A stretch of 64,000 bases of DNA from the NCBI GenBank assembly GCA_045537915.1, contig JAZSQK010000010.1:1-64000 (forward strand), in the 5' to 3' direction. Source of the stretch: SFWF01 sp045537915. GTDB taxonomy: Bacteria > Bacillota > Clostridia > Oscillospirales > Acutalibacteraceae. Under the pieces are notes generated by a model. The model did no database searches, was not told the origin of the DNA, and worked only from the letters and a program-made list of their open reading frames with translations. Below are positions 24,952-33,358 of the stretch, piece after piece; positions within the stretch are counted from its first letter, which is position 1; each line of letters starts with the position of its first letter. Position numbers and translations under genes: made by a program.

Positions 24952-25877
24952 TTGTTATTGTTAAAAACCGTTTCTATTTTTTTAGAGGCTCCCTCGGGAG
25001 AATAGACAAATCGGTCTATGTGGTCCCCGTTGTAAAAATAATTTATCTCTTTTGGATAATAAGAATCAAAGCTATCAATTATTATCAGCTTTATCTTCAT
25101 CTTATCGGGAATTATATTTTTTATGTAGACCGAAGTGCTTTGTCCTACATATACATCCCCTCTTGCTTCGGCAAGTCCCGCAAGATTGGGCGCAAGTTCT
25201 ATGAATACGCCGTAACTTTCAACGCTTCTTACAACCCCGTAGACCGTCTGTCCCTGTGAAAACCGAGCAGCATTTTCCTCCCAGGTGCCAAGCAGCTCCT
25301 TATGAGAAAGGGTAATTCTCCCGTCCTCTATCTGTTTTATTATTACCCTTATATCATCTCCGACATTAAAACGGTCTTTTGGATGGGATATTCTCGATAC
25401 CGAAATTGAGTCTATTGGAAGCAGGGCAATATTTCCGCAGCCGATATCGCAAAAAGCGCCAAAGTTTTCAAGATGGGTTACTCTTGCTTCTATTATATCT
25501 CCGACTCTGTGGTTTTCCAAAATATAACTGCGGCAAAGCTCCTGAGCGTGAGAACGGGAAAGAAGGGCATATTCCTTGCCTAAAGCATCTGTCCTTATCT
25601 CCTTTACCGTAAAGCAGACCGACTTGCCTACACGGGATATAAGGGCTATATCCCGTGTTTTGCCCTCCCTTATTCCGATAGCCCCCTCTTCTCTGGGTAT
25701 TATTCCTTTCATTGAGCCGAGATTTACAAAGAGGTTATGCTCGTTGTCGCACATATAGGCCGTAGCCTCAAGGATTTCGTTTTTTTCCTTAGCCTCCTCG
25801 AGCATCGTTTTAGTATAGTTACCTCTCTTATTAGCGGATATCTCTCCCAGACGGCCTTCGGGACAACAGACCTTCAT
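24948..25877 (-). CDS. S1-domain RNA-binding protein
   Basis: The 309-residue protein contains three S1/OB-type repeats. The first is degenerate (about 30-105, NLFVNLGSMKGIIPREE). The second (about 124-192, VGDIIEARVTHLENFGAF...RITLSHKELLG) and third (about 204-265, GQTVYGVVRSVESYGVFIEL) are clear. Similar to ribosomal protein S1-like proteins of Clostridia that bind mRNA or other RNA; the specific role is unknown. The start at 25877 follows AAAGG; an in-frame ATG 24 codons upstream has no good ribosome binding site. Confidence 0.8.
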   Translation of the reverse strand: MKVCCPEGRLGEISANKRGNYTKTMLEEAKEKNEILEATAYMCDNEHNLFVNLGSMKGIIPREEGAIGIREGKTRDIALISRVGKSVCFTVKEIRTDALGKEYALLSRSHAQELCRSYILENHRVGDIIEARVTHLENFGAFCDIGCGNIALLPIDSISVSRISHPKDRFNVGDDIRVIIKQIEDGRITLSHKELLGTWEENAARFSQGQTVYGVVRSVESYGVFIELAPNLAGLAEARGDVYVGQSTSVYIKNIIPDKMKIKLIIIDSFDSYYPKEINYFYNGDHIDRFVYSPEGASKKIETVFNNNN

Positions 25878-26071
25878 TATTATCAACCTTTCCTTTAACA
25901 TAAATCTTAAGTCGGTAAGCGAAGCCGCAACGGATTCGACTCTCGCCAACCTAACGACAGGCTTTTTCTGTCACACTAAAGATATATGCCAGAAAAAAAA
26001 GAATAATGATTGATTAAAGCGTAAAAAACTGTGAATGATATTTGTAAAAAGTTCTTGCGGTGGGAAGGTAA

Positions 26072-26992
26072 ATGACGGTTATTATTCTTTGTGTATTTTC
26101 GTTTGTGATCATATATGCTATCGCCTCTCTTATAGCGCTTAAGGCGGCCACAGGCAGATCACGCCCCAAAAAAAGCTCGGCGCAGCTTCCTCTCTTTGAT
26201 GCAGATACAGCCTTCAAAAACCAGTTTGAAAGCGGCGCTGAGTATATGAAATCCCTAGGCTATGAGGAGTGGTTTACAGAGAGCTTTGACCGATTAAAGC
26301 TTTACGGCAGATTTTATAAAAACGGCGATTCCAAACGAACAATGGTACTTTTTCACGGCTTTCGTTCGAGCGGAGAGCACGATTTTTCCTGCGCCGTATC
26401 AACCTATCTTGAAAAGGGTATGAATCTTCTTATCCCCGACCAGAGAGCCCACGGCAAAAGTGAGGGTAGCTATATCGGATACGGGGTGCTTGAGAGGTAC
26501 GATGTCCTTAAATGGATAGAGAAGATAATTGATGAGCTTGGGGAAGACTCCATAATATACCTCAGTGGAATTTCGATGGGTGCTTCGACCGTTTTGATGG
26601 CTTCGGGACTGAATCTTCCCGATAATGTAAAGGGAATAGTTGCAGACTGCGGCTTTACCTCCCCCGAAGAGATTATTAAAAAGGTTATGAAAAAGGACCT
26701 TCATATACCCGTCTTTCCGCTTTATTACACAACCCGTTTTTTAGCAAAGCTTTCGGCTCATTATGATTTTTCCTACTCAACGGTTGATGCTCTTAAAAAC
26801 TGTAATATACCCGTTCTTTTTGTTCACGGTAAAAGCGATGCCTTTGTTCCCATTGATATGAGCCTCAAAAATTTTGAAAACTGTGCCTGTCAAAAGCGCT
26901 CGGTCTGGGTCGACGGCGCAGATCACGGTTGCTCCTTTCTTATCGACAAAAACCGTTATATAACCGAATTCGAAGAGTTCTTTAAAATATAA
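26072..26992 (+). CDS. Membrane-anchored alpha/beta hydrolase
   Basis: The 306-residue protein begins with a membrane segment (about 3-24), followed by an alpha/beta-hydrolase domain. The nucleophile elbow is SGISMGAS (Ser in G-I-S-M-G), the oxyanion region LFHGFRSSG, the acid lies in HGKSDAFVP and the catalytic His in DGADHGCSF. The layout resembles the YqkD/BEM46-like hydrolases tethered to the membrane. The substrate cannot be told. The gene stands alone, divergent from the S1-domain gene; GGGAAGG precedes the ATG, and a strong bidirectional terminator follows. Confidence 0.8.
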   Translation: MTVIILCVFSFVIIYAIASLIALKAATGRSRPKKSSAQLPLFDADTAFKNQFESGAEYMKSLGYEEWFTESFDRLKLYGRFYKNGDSKRTMVLFHGFRSSGEHDFSCAVSTYLEKGMNLLIPDQRAHGKSEGSYIGYGVLERYDVLKWIEKIIDELGEDSIIYLSGISMGASTVLMASGLNLPDNVKGIVADCGFTSPEEIIKKVMKKDLHIPVFPLYYTTRFLAKLSAHYDFSYSTVDALKNCNIPVLFVHGKSDAFVPIDMSLKNFENCACQKRSVWVDGADHGCSFLIDKNRYITEFEEFFKI

Positions 26993-27020
26993 AAAACAGA
27001 CCTGGACAGGTCTGTTTTTT
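26991..27020. terminator. Bidirectional terminator between the hydrolase and the Suf genes
   Basis: Perfect 14-base stem AAAAAACAGACCTG / CAGGTCTGTTTTTT with a two-base centre, between convergent genes. Confidence 0.88.
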
Positions 27021-27028
27021 ACGTTTTA

Positions 27029-27946
27029 TTATCTTAAAAATCCGTTTACTATCTGCTCTTCAGCCTGGCTTTCGGTAAGTCCGAGAGTCATAAGCTTAAT
27101 AAGCTGTTCTCCTGCGATCTTTCCTATTGCCGCCTCGTGAATAAGTGAGGCTTCGGCGTGGTTTGCCAAGATTTCAGGCACTGCGCTGACCGAGGCAGAG
27201 TCCATAATAATAGCATCACATTCGGTATGTCCCGAGCAGACATTGTTTCCGTTCACATGGGACACAAAAAGCTGTTTTGAATTATCCTTTGCAACCGAGC
27301 GGGAAATCACATGAGTACTTGAATTCTCGCCGTCGAGGTCAACGGTAAATCTCGTTTCGGCATACTGCTCGCCGTGTGTCATTATCTTTTCGCCGACAAC
27401 AAGGGTTGCTCCCTTTTTGAGCTTTGCATGAGTTTCCCTTATTGTACTGTCAACGCCTTTTATCTGGGCGGTTTCCATTTCCATATAAGCGTTTTCGTCG
27501 AGCTCGACAATGGTGGTCGGGTTCATTATATTTTTACCCTTTCCGTCACCCTCGCCGTAATGCTTTTCAATATACTTAAGTCTTGCATTTTTTTGGAGGT
27601 AAAAGGCGTGAATTCCGCTATGCTCACTCGACTCATCTCCGCCATTGTGAATTCCGCAACCTGCAACGATAGTAATATCGCAGTCCTCGCCGACGTGAAA
27701 ATCATTATAGACAAGCTCTTTTAGTCCTGTCTGGGAGAGCAGCACGGGTATGTGAACGCTTTCATTTTTTGTTCCCGCCTTGATGTAAATATCTATTCCG
27801 GGCTTGTCCTCTTTTTTAACTATTTCGATATTTTCAGAGGAGTTTTTGCCGTGGAGCGCACCGTTTATACGAAGGGAATAAGCACCCTGCGGTACCTCAT
27901 GGATACCCGCTACCTGTTCTAACAGATTCTTCTGTATAGCGTCCAT
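27029..27946 (-). CDS. SufB/SufD-family Fe-S scaffold protein (SmsB-like)
   Basis: A 305-residue protein with the right-handed beta-helix C-terminal core of SufB/SufD. Residues equivalent to the cluster-assembly site of SufBD are present, Cys243 in HTECDAI and His270 in SLIHEAAIGK. It is shorter than SufB (about 470) and SufD (about 420). It is paired only with SufC, without SufS, SufU or a second SufB/D gene nearby, which is the composition of the minimal SMS system described in archaea and some anaerobic bacteria. The ATG at 27946 has GGAGG upstream. The pair may supply clusters for the many Fe-S proteins encoded here (inference). Confidence 0.82.
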   Translation of the reverse strand: MDAIQKNLLEQVAGIHEVPQGAYSLRINGALHGKNSSENIEIVKKEDKPGIDIYIKAGTKNESVHIPVLLSQTGLKELVYNDFHVGEDCDITIVAGCGIHNGGDESSEHSGIHAFYLQKNARLKYIEKHYGEGDGKGKNIMNPTTIVELDENAYMEMETAQIKGVDSTIRETHAKLKKGATLVVGEKIMTHGEQYAETRFTVDLDGENSSTHVISRSVAKDNSKQLFVSHVNGNNVCSGHTECDAIIMDSASVSAVPEILANHAEASLIHEAAIGKIAGEQLIKLMTLGLTESQAEEQIVNGFLR

Positions 27947-27947
27947 T

Positions 27948-28655
27948 TTATTCTCCCTCCTGTACAAGACGGCAACCCGAATTCACAAGAATTCTCGGAA
28001 GAATCTCGTCCTTTGTGCCAATCTTATCTATCTCTCCGCCTTTAAGGAGGATTATCTTATCGGCGATATTAAGTATTCTCTCCTGATGAGAGATTATCAT
28101 TATACTGCCGTGATTGCGCTCATACATTTTTTCAAAAACCTTGATAAGACTGTTGAAGCTCCAAAGGTCAATTCCTGCTTCCGGCTCATCAAAAATAGAA
28201 AGCTTGGTGCCTCTGGCATTTATCATTGCAATCTCTATTCTTTTAAGCTCGCCACCTGAAAGAGAGGCATCAATCTCACGATTAATATAGTCCTTTGCGC
28301 ACAGACCAACCTGCGAAAGATATTCACAAGCGGCGGCGGCTGAAAGCTTTTTACCCGATGCAATCGATATAAGGTCTAGCACGGTTATGCCCTTGAACCG
28401 AACAGGCTGCTGAAAGGCAAAGCTTATACCCGAATTTGCACGGTCGGTTATAGACATATCGGTAATATCCACCCCGTCAAGATAAATCTTTCCTGTGGTT
28501 GCGGGAAGAATTCCTGCTATTACCTTGGCAAGAGTTGACTTACCGCTGCCGTTAGGACCGGTAATTGCAATAAATCTTTCATCAATTTCAAGGTTAATGT
28601 TTTTAAGTATCTGTATATCCCCTACGCTGTATGAGATATTTTCAAGTTTTAACAT
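27948..28655 (-). CDS. sufC: SufC-type ABC ATPase (SmsC-like)
   Basis: The ATPase partner of the SufB/D scaffold, 235 residues. Walker A is GPNGSGKST (about 33-41), the Q-loop lies in FAFQQPVRFKGI, the ABC signature is LSGGELKR, Walker B is LSIFDEPEAGID and the switch is ISHQ. These match SufC, including the FAFQQP stretch. The start is the ATG at 28655 with GGAGG eight bases upstream; a TTG one codon earlier is less likely. One base separates it from the downstream smsB-like gene, and 21 bases from the ceramidase-like gene upstream. Confidence 0.9.
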   Translation of the reverse strand: MLKLENISYSVGDIQILKNINLEIDERFIAITGPNGSGKSTLAKVIAGILPATTGKIYLDGVDITDMSITDRANSGISFAFQQPVRFKGITVLDLISIASGKKLSAAAACEYLSQVGLCAKDYINREIDASLSGGELKRIEIAMINARGTKLSIFDEPEAGIDLWSFNSLIKVFEKMYERNHGSIMIISHQERILNIADKIILLKGGEIDKIGTKDEILPRILVNSGCRLVQEGE

Positions 28656-28676
28656 CAATTTCCTCCGTGGAAATAA

Positions 28677-30035
28677 TTATTTTTTGAGCTCGGCCAGTAT
28701 CTCCTTACCGCAATCGACAATTGCCTCTGCAACTCCCGACTTATAGCGTGAGGTTCTTGCTTCATAGCCGCCCTCATCAAATGCAGCTTTTACGGGGAAA
28801 TATCCCTCGTATCCGTTTGTAAGGCCGCAGGGCATTATCATATCAAAGCCCTCAGTATCCTTAATTTTTACGCCGACCTCTGTAAAAGGCTCGCCGGGTA
28901 TTCCGACAAGAACGACATTACCGAGCCTGATTCCCGACATGCCGAGATTAAACTCATAGGGTCCGTGCTCAAGGTCGCACATGCGAATGGCCTCAGCAAC
29001 GACCGTTGTAAGCTGCATAGCCTTATACGGTATCTCGTCATCTTTTCCTGCCTCGTGAAGCTCCTTGTATTTTCTGGCTAAGGGCATATCGGCAGGGTCG
29101 GGCACATTTGCGGGAACGGTTACGGTCTTCTCTATCATATCGATAGAATCAACATCGACATACTCGACCTTATCGTAGACCTGAAGAACAGTTCCTGCAA
29201 GAGCACGTCCGACAAATCTCGCCATTCCGGGACTCTTCATCTCATTATCAAAGCTGATTTCGGTGTCGTTCATATCTCCGCCCGAGGGATGAACATTGGT
29301 AGAGCCTACATCGCCCTGTGCTCCGGGAATAAAGATGCACTTTACTCCGTCAAGAGCCTTGTCAAGTGTCTTGTACATCCAGTGCGGCCAGTCGGCAGAA
29401 ATCATCTCTCCGTTAACAGTATCTGCATGAACACCGTAGTTTACTATTACAACATCCTCTGCGCCCTCTCTTGTAAAGCGAAGCACGTGAACTCTCTGGT
29501 CGAGCTCACCGATAGGACCTACTATGTTCGGGTCATTAATTGGAGGGCAGGTAAAGGTTGAGCCGTCCTTCATTCTGTAGCGGCGGATATAAGCCACTCT
29601 TTCCGGCGCCCATCCTGTAGCATAACCCATCTTTGCGGGTTTTAAATCATTAAGCGCTAAAATAGATGCATCTACCATACGCTCAGCGACAAATCGGGAA
29701 TATTTATTGATAACCTCATTTTTGCTACCGTCAAGAGTAGAACCCACATCGGCGGCGGTATGGCTATGGGTTGCGTTAATGAAAATATTTCCACTCTCAA
29801 CACCTGTTGCCTCTGCAATTTTTTCAATGCAAAGCTTTATGTAAGAGGTTTTGAGGGTGCAGACATCAACGCTCAGAATAAGTATCTTCTTGCCGTCACA
29901 CTCGAAAGCGATACCGCTGATATTAGTATCGTCCAAAAATCCCTTTGCAAAACGGGGAATATAATATCCCGCAACGCTAATTCCAAGCGGCGGATTAATA
30001 TTTACCTTTGAAAAACCTACATATAACTTATTCAT
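28677..30035 (-). CDS. Neutral/alkaline ceramidase-like protein
   Basis: The 452 residues match the N-terminal, zinc-binding domain of neutral/alkaline non-lysosomal ceramidases. The metal motif NATHSHTAADVG (about 87-98), a second His (VNYGVHADTV) and the loop IPGAQGDVGSTN, where ceramidases bear their nucleophile Ser, are visible. No signal peptide is present, so it is probably cytoplasmic, and the C-terminal immunoglobulin-like domain is absent. True ceramidase activity is doubtful; a general amidase or hydrolase role is possible. It appears to be first in an operon with sufC and the SufB/D-like gene. AAAGGAG precedes the ATG. Confidence 0.75.
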   Translation of the reverse strand: MNKLYVGFSKVNINPPLGISVAGYYIPRFAKGFLDDTNISGIAFECDGKKILILSVDVCTLKTSYIKLCIEKIAEATGVESGNIFINATHSHTAADVGSTLDGSKNEVINKYSRFVAERMVDASILALNDLKPAKMGYATGWAPERVAYIRRYRMKDGSTFTCPPINDPNIVGPIGELDQRVHVLRFTREGAEDVVIVNYGVHADTVNGEMISADWPHWMYKTLDKALDGVKCIFIPGAQGDVGSTNVHPSGGDMNDTEISFDNEMKSPGMARFVGRALAGTVLQVYDKVEYVDVDSIDMIEKTVTVPANVPDPADMPLARKYKELHEAGKDDEIPYKAMQLTTVVAEAIRMCDLEHGPYEFNLGMSGIRLGNVVLVGIPGEPFTEVGVKIKDTEGFDMIMPCGLTNGYEGYFPVKAAFDEGGYEARTSRYKSGVAEAIVDCGKEILAELKK

Positions 30036-30081
30036 TTTTATTTCTCCTTTATCGAATTTAAACTATTTTTCCTTGAAACAT

Positions 30082-30129
30082 ATTATAATGATTTCAATTG
30101 AAAGAGACAAATTTTACAAAAAATTTGTC
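30082..30129 (-). promoter_or_regulatory. Promoter with overlapping palindrome for the ceramidase-like/Suf unit
   Basis: TTGTCT (30105-30110), a 17-base spacer and TATAAT (30082-30087) on the minus strand. A perfect inverted repeat, GACAAATTTT / AAAATTTGTC with a four-base centre (30106-30129), covers the -35 box and looks like an operator for an unknown repressor. Confidence 0.5.
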
Positions 30130-30269
30130 GCAAAAAGAAAGATTTTGCCGCAAAACAGGCCTGTCTTGCCTAGCCTATTCAATTATAATACACAAATAAT
30201 TTAAATGCAATATCCAAAGGTTGATAAATTGGGCTAGTTTTAAAATAAATTGACCTATTTACACGGAAA

Positions 30270-30296
30270 AAGAGGAGTCCCAAGCGGACTCCTCTT
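30270..30296. terminator. Terminator of the rplJ-rplL unit
   Basis: AAGAGGAGTCC and GGACTCCTCTT pair around CAAGC, followed by a T run on the minus strand; 27 bases beyond the rplL stop. Confidence 0.88.
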
Positions 30297-30322
30297 AAAT
30301 GTAGCATTAAATAATAATTTAA

Positions 30323-30700
30323 TTACTTAAGCTCAACAGCTGCGCCAACCTCTTCGAGCTTAGCCTTCATAGCGTCAGCCTCATCCTTAGCAACTGCTTC
30401 CTTAAGGGTCTTGGGAGCGCCGTCAACGAGAGCCTTAGCCTCAGCAAGTCCAAGACCGGTGATCTCACGAACTGCCTTAATAACCTTAATCTTCTCTGCG
30501 CCTGCGTTTGCGAGAACTACGTCAAACTCAGTCTTCTCCTCAGCAGCTGCTGCGCCGCCTGCTACGGGAGCTGCTACTGCTACAGCAGCTGCTGCAGATA
30601 CGCCAAACTCCTCTTCTACTGCCTTTACGAGCTCAGAAAGCTCAAGAACGGTAAGAACTTTAAGTTCTTCAATGATAGCTGTTACTTTCTCAGATGCCAT
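30323..30700 (-). CDS. rplL: 50S ribosomal protein L7/L12
   Basis: The 125-residue stalk protein recruits translation factors to the ribosome. It has the N-terminal dimerisation helices, the Ala-rich hinge (about 35-50) and the C-terminal domain (EKTEFDVVL...GLGLAEAKALVDGAPK...). The ATG at 30700 is preceded by GGAGGAAAT. Last gene of the rplJ-rplL unit, followed by a strong terminator. Confidence 0.97.
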   Translation of the reverse strand: MASEKVTAIIEELKVLTVLELSELVKAVEEEFGVSAAAAVAVAAPVAGGAAAAEEKTEFDVVLANAGAEKIKVIKAVREITGLGLAEAKALVDGAPKTLKEAVAKDEADAMKAKLEEVGAAVELK

Positions 30701-30755
30701 TGTAATTTCCTCCAATAATAAATTTAGTTTTGATTTTTAATAATTTGTTTGCTGA

Positions 30756-31265
30756 TTATTCAGCTGCAGCTTCGCCGTTTTTATCAACGATAGCCTGTAC
30801 GGCACGTGCGAAGGATGCCATAGGTGCCTGGAAAGCACCGAGAACGGTTGCGAGAAGAACGTCTCTTGAGGGAAGCTTTGCGAGAGACTCAACCATAGCA
30901 ACATCAATAGCTTTACCGTCGAGGTAACCAGCCTTGATCTTGAAATTGTCGTGAGCGTCTGCGAACTTCTTAAGAATTCTTGCAGCTGCAACGTGGTCGT
31001 CCTTAGAGATTGCAATTGCTGTTGTGCCTTCGAGAACCTCGCCCATAGACTCGAGCTCAGTACCGTTAATAGCACGTTTTAAAAGGGTATTCTTGACTAC
31101 AGAATAGTCAACTCCTGCCTCACGAAGCTCCTTACGGAGAACTGTATCGTCGGCAACGGAGGTACCGGAATAGTCAACAACAACTCCGGCAACGGAATTT
31201 GAAAGCTTGTCAGAAAGCTGGGCAACGATTGCCTGCTTAGCTTCAAGGACCTTTGCGGTCGGCAT
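30756..31265 (-). CDS. rplJ: 50S ribosomal protein L10
   Basis: The 170-residue base of the ribosomal stalk, which binds L7/L12 dimers through its C-terminal helix. The start MPTAKVLEAKQAIV at 31265 with GGAGGTGA upstream is normal for Firmicutes L10; upstream in-frame codons belong to the leader RNA. Expression is probably controlled by the leader at 31266-31428. Confidence 0.95.
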   Translation of the reverse strand: MPTAKVLEAKQAIVAQLSDKLSNSVAGVVVDYSGTSVADDTVLRKELREAGVDYSVVKNTLLKRAINGTELESMGEVLEGTTAIAISKDDHVAAARILKKFADAHDNFKIKAGYLDGKAIDVAMVESLAKLPSRDVLLATVLGAFQAPMASFARAVQAIVDKNGEAAAE

Positions 31266-31428
31266 AATTTTCACCTCCGAAAAATGTAGGAAAAGTCTTC
31301 TTTTCCAAATAATAAAACCTGTCCCCCGAAGACAATAGAGGACAGGCATAAACATCACTTAAAAAGTTTGTTTAGGAACCTCGGTAGGCGTTAAATCCTT
31401 ATCGCAAATGCGACCTACTGTCTTCGGC
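31266..31428 (-). ncRNA. L10 leader (autoregulatory 5' UTR of rplJ-rplL)
   Basis: The transcript from the 31435-31463 promoter starts with a segment matching the L10 leader: GCCGAAGACAGTAGGT (about 31411-31426), a kink-turn-like partner CGCCTACCGAGGTTCCTAA (31373-31391), and then a hairpin with arms CCTGTCC and GGACAGG (about 31317-31345). L10(L12)4 binding to this RNA represses rplJ-rplL in Firmicutes. Confidence 0.8.
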
Positions 31429-31434
31429 TATGAC

Positions 31435-31463
31435 ATAATAACACACATACTGTGCTTTGTCAA
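31435..31463 (-). promoter_or_regulatory. Promoter of rplJ-rplL
   Basis: TTGACA (31458-31463), a 17-base spacer and TATTAT (31435-31440), in the gap between rplA and the L10 leader. Confidence 0.8.
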
Positions 31464-31478
31464 CTAATTTTTTCTTGA

Positions 31479-32174
31479 TTAATTGCCGTATTTAGAGGTA
31501 GCCACCTTAATTCCGGGGCCCATTGTTGTAGCAATTACGCAAGACTTGATATACTGACCCTTTGCAGCGGCAGGCTTTGCCTTTGCAATAGCGGTCATAA
31601 GGGTGTCGATGTTCTCAACAAGCTTATCCTTACCGAAGGAAGCCTTTCCTACGGGGCAGTGGATAATGTTTGTCTTGTCAAGACGGTACTCAATCTTACC
31701 TGCCTTTGCTTCGGCAACAGCCTTAGCAACGTCAGGTGTAACGGTACCTGCCTTAGGAGTAGGCATAAGTCCACGAGGTCCGAGAACCTTACCAAGACGT
31801 CCTACCTGTCCCATCATGTCAGGAGTTGCAATAACTACATCGTAATCGATCCAGCCTTCGTTGGCAATCTTTGCGATGAGCTCTTCTGCTCCTACATAAT
31901 CTGAACCTGCCTCTTCGGCAGCCTTAGCCTTATCGCCCTTTGTAAGAACGAGGGTTCTTACCTTTTTACCTGTTCCGTTGGGGAGAACTACTGCTCCTCT
32001 GACCTGCTGGTCAGCGTGACGTGAGTCAACGCCCAGACGAACGTGAATTTCTACAGTCTCGTCGAACTTTGCGGTTGCACTCTTTACAGCAAGCTCACAA
32101 GCATCGCCGAGATCGTAAAGCTTACCTGTTTCGATAAGCTTTGCGCTTTCGTTATACTTTTTTCCGTGTTTCAT
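31479..32174 (-). CDS. rplA: 50S ribosomal protein L1
   Basis: The 231-residue protein forms the L1 stalk at the ribosomal E site. Typical segments are GVDSRHADQQVRGAVVLPNG and the GRLGKVLGPRGLMPTPK loop. GGAGG precedes the ATG. It lies 58 bases downstream of rplK in the standard order. Confidence 0.97.
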   Translation of the reverse strand: MKHGKKYNESAKLIETGKLYDLGDACELAVKSATAKFDETVEIHVRLGVDSRHADQQVRGAVVLPNGTGKKVRTLVLTKGDKAKAAEEAGSDYVGAEELIAKIANEGWIDYDVVIATPDMMGQVGRLGKVLGPRGLMPTPKAGTVTPDVAKAVAEAKAGKIEYRLDKTNIIHCPVGKASFGKDKLVENIDTLMTAIAKAKPAAAKGQYIKSCVIATTMGPGIKVATSKYGN

Positions 32175-32232
32175 TGTTAATATCCTCCCAATAAGTGGTT
32201 AAATCGGAATTTTCCTCCCACGAGAGAGCCAA

Positions 32233-32658
32233 TTAGTCGACGACTTCAATGCCCATGCTGCGAGCGGTACCGGCTATCATAGACATAGCGGTTTCAATGC
32301 TTGCTGCATTAAGGTCGGGCATCTTCTGCTCGGCGATCTTCTTAATCTGCTCACTGGTGATCTTTGCAACTTTGTTCTTGTTCGGTACGCCCGATCCGCT
32401 CTCGATGCCGCAAGCCTTCTTAATAAGGACTGCTGCAGGCGGAGTCTTGGTGATGAAGCTGAACGAATGGTCTGCATATACGGTAATAACTACCGGAATA
32501 AGAAGACCTACGTCATTCTTAGTGCGTTCATTGAATTCCTTTGTGAACGCCATAATGTTGACGCCGTGCTGTCCCAGTGCCGGACCAACCGGGGGAGCCG
32601 GAGTGGCTTTGCCGGCCGGAATCTGCAGTTTGATGTAACCAATAATTTTCTGAGCCAT
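32233..32658 (-). CDS. rplK: 50S ribosomal protein L11
   Basis: The 141-residue protein of the GTPase-associated centre. It starts MAQKIIGYIKLQIPAGKA at 32658 with GGAGGTG upstream, contains the conserved PPVGPALGQHGVNIMAF and ends in the C-terminal rRNA-binding domain (AGTARSMGIEVVD). Residues upstream of this ATG in the same frame are not typical L11. Confidence 0.97.
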   Translation of the reverse strand: MAQKIIGYIKLQIPAGKATPAPPVGPALGQHGVNIMAFTKEFNERTKNDVGLLIPVVITVYADHSFSFITKTPPAAVLIKKACGIESGSGVPNKNKVAKITSEQIKKIAEQKMPDLNAASIETAMSMIAGTARSMGIEVVD

Positions 32659-32810
32659 TTTTTGCACCTCCAATATTCGTGGTAACAGTGTTTTTACACC
32701 TGGCGGAACGGTCGTATACCCGCTCCTCCCACCGTGATACCCTTTTGGGTATCGGCGGCAAAAATGCCGCAAGGTAATAAAGCAGAATTATCTGCGTATT
32801 ACTGTTTTTA
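32659..32810 (-). promoter_or_regulatory. Hairpin-rich spacer between nusG and rplK
   Basis: On the minus strand it contains GTAATA...TATTAC enclosing GCAGA/TCTGC (about 32773-32801), GCGGCA TTTT TGCCGC (about 32757-32772) and GATACCC/GGGTATC (about 32735-32755). No promoter is evident. It may attenuate or regulate rplK-rplA translation. Confidence 0.4.
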
Positions 32811-33341
32811 TCAGTCAGCCTTAGCTATCTGATCAAGCTCAAGCTCAGCAGGTGTTTCTCTGCCGAACATTGAGATGTTGACATTGACGCTTCCAGCGTC
32901 GGTATCAACTCCGGTAACCGTTCCCGAATAGCCGCTCAAGGGGCCGTCTATAATGTTTACACGGTCGCCGACCTTGTATCCAACCTCTACGCTACGCTTA
33001 TCAACACCGATTGAAGCAACCTCCTCATCGGTAAGCGGCACAGGCTTGGATCCGGGGCCGACAAATCCCGTAACACCGTGAATATTACGGACAACATACC
33101 AGGAATCATCGGTTACTATCATCTTTATCATAACATAACCGGGGAAAATCTTTCTCTCATATTCCTTTGTTGTTCCATTATCCTTTACTTCGGTAACAGT
33201 TTCGGTAGGAATTCTTATATCAACTATAAGATCCTGCATTTTTCGGTTTTCTACCATCTTTTCAAGGTCAGATGCAACCTTGTTTTCGTAGCCCGAATAG
33301 GTATGAACTACATACCATCTTGCTTCATTTGTTCCTGACAT
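32811..33341 (-). CDS. nusG: Transcription termination/antitermination factor NusG
   Basis: The 176-residue protein couples RNA polymerase to pausing, Rho and ribosomes. The NGN domain (WYVVHTYSGYENKVASDLEK, 8-27; VIVDIRIPTE-like; FPGYVMIKMIVTDDSWYVVRN) is followed by a C-terminal KOW domain (VGDRVNIIDGPLSGYSGTV). The ATG is preceded by GGAGG. It follows secE by 17 bases. Confidence 0.97.
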   Translation of the reverse strand: MSGTNEARWYVVHTYSGYENKVASDLEKMVENRKMQDLIVDIRIPTETVTEVKDNGTTKEYERKIFPGYVMIKMIVTDDSWYVVRNIHGVTGFVGPGSKPVPLTDEEVASIGVDKRSVEVGYKVGDRVNIIDGPLSGYSGTVTGVDTDAGSVNVNISMFGRETPAELELDQIAKAD

Positions 33342-33358
33342 ATCAAGCCTCCGTCAGA

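Noticed and set aside
25950..26071. Regulatory hairpin GACAG/CTGTC between the S1-domain and hydrolase genes
   Set aside because: Only a five-base stem with no T run or promoter overlap; too weak to list as a feature.
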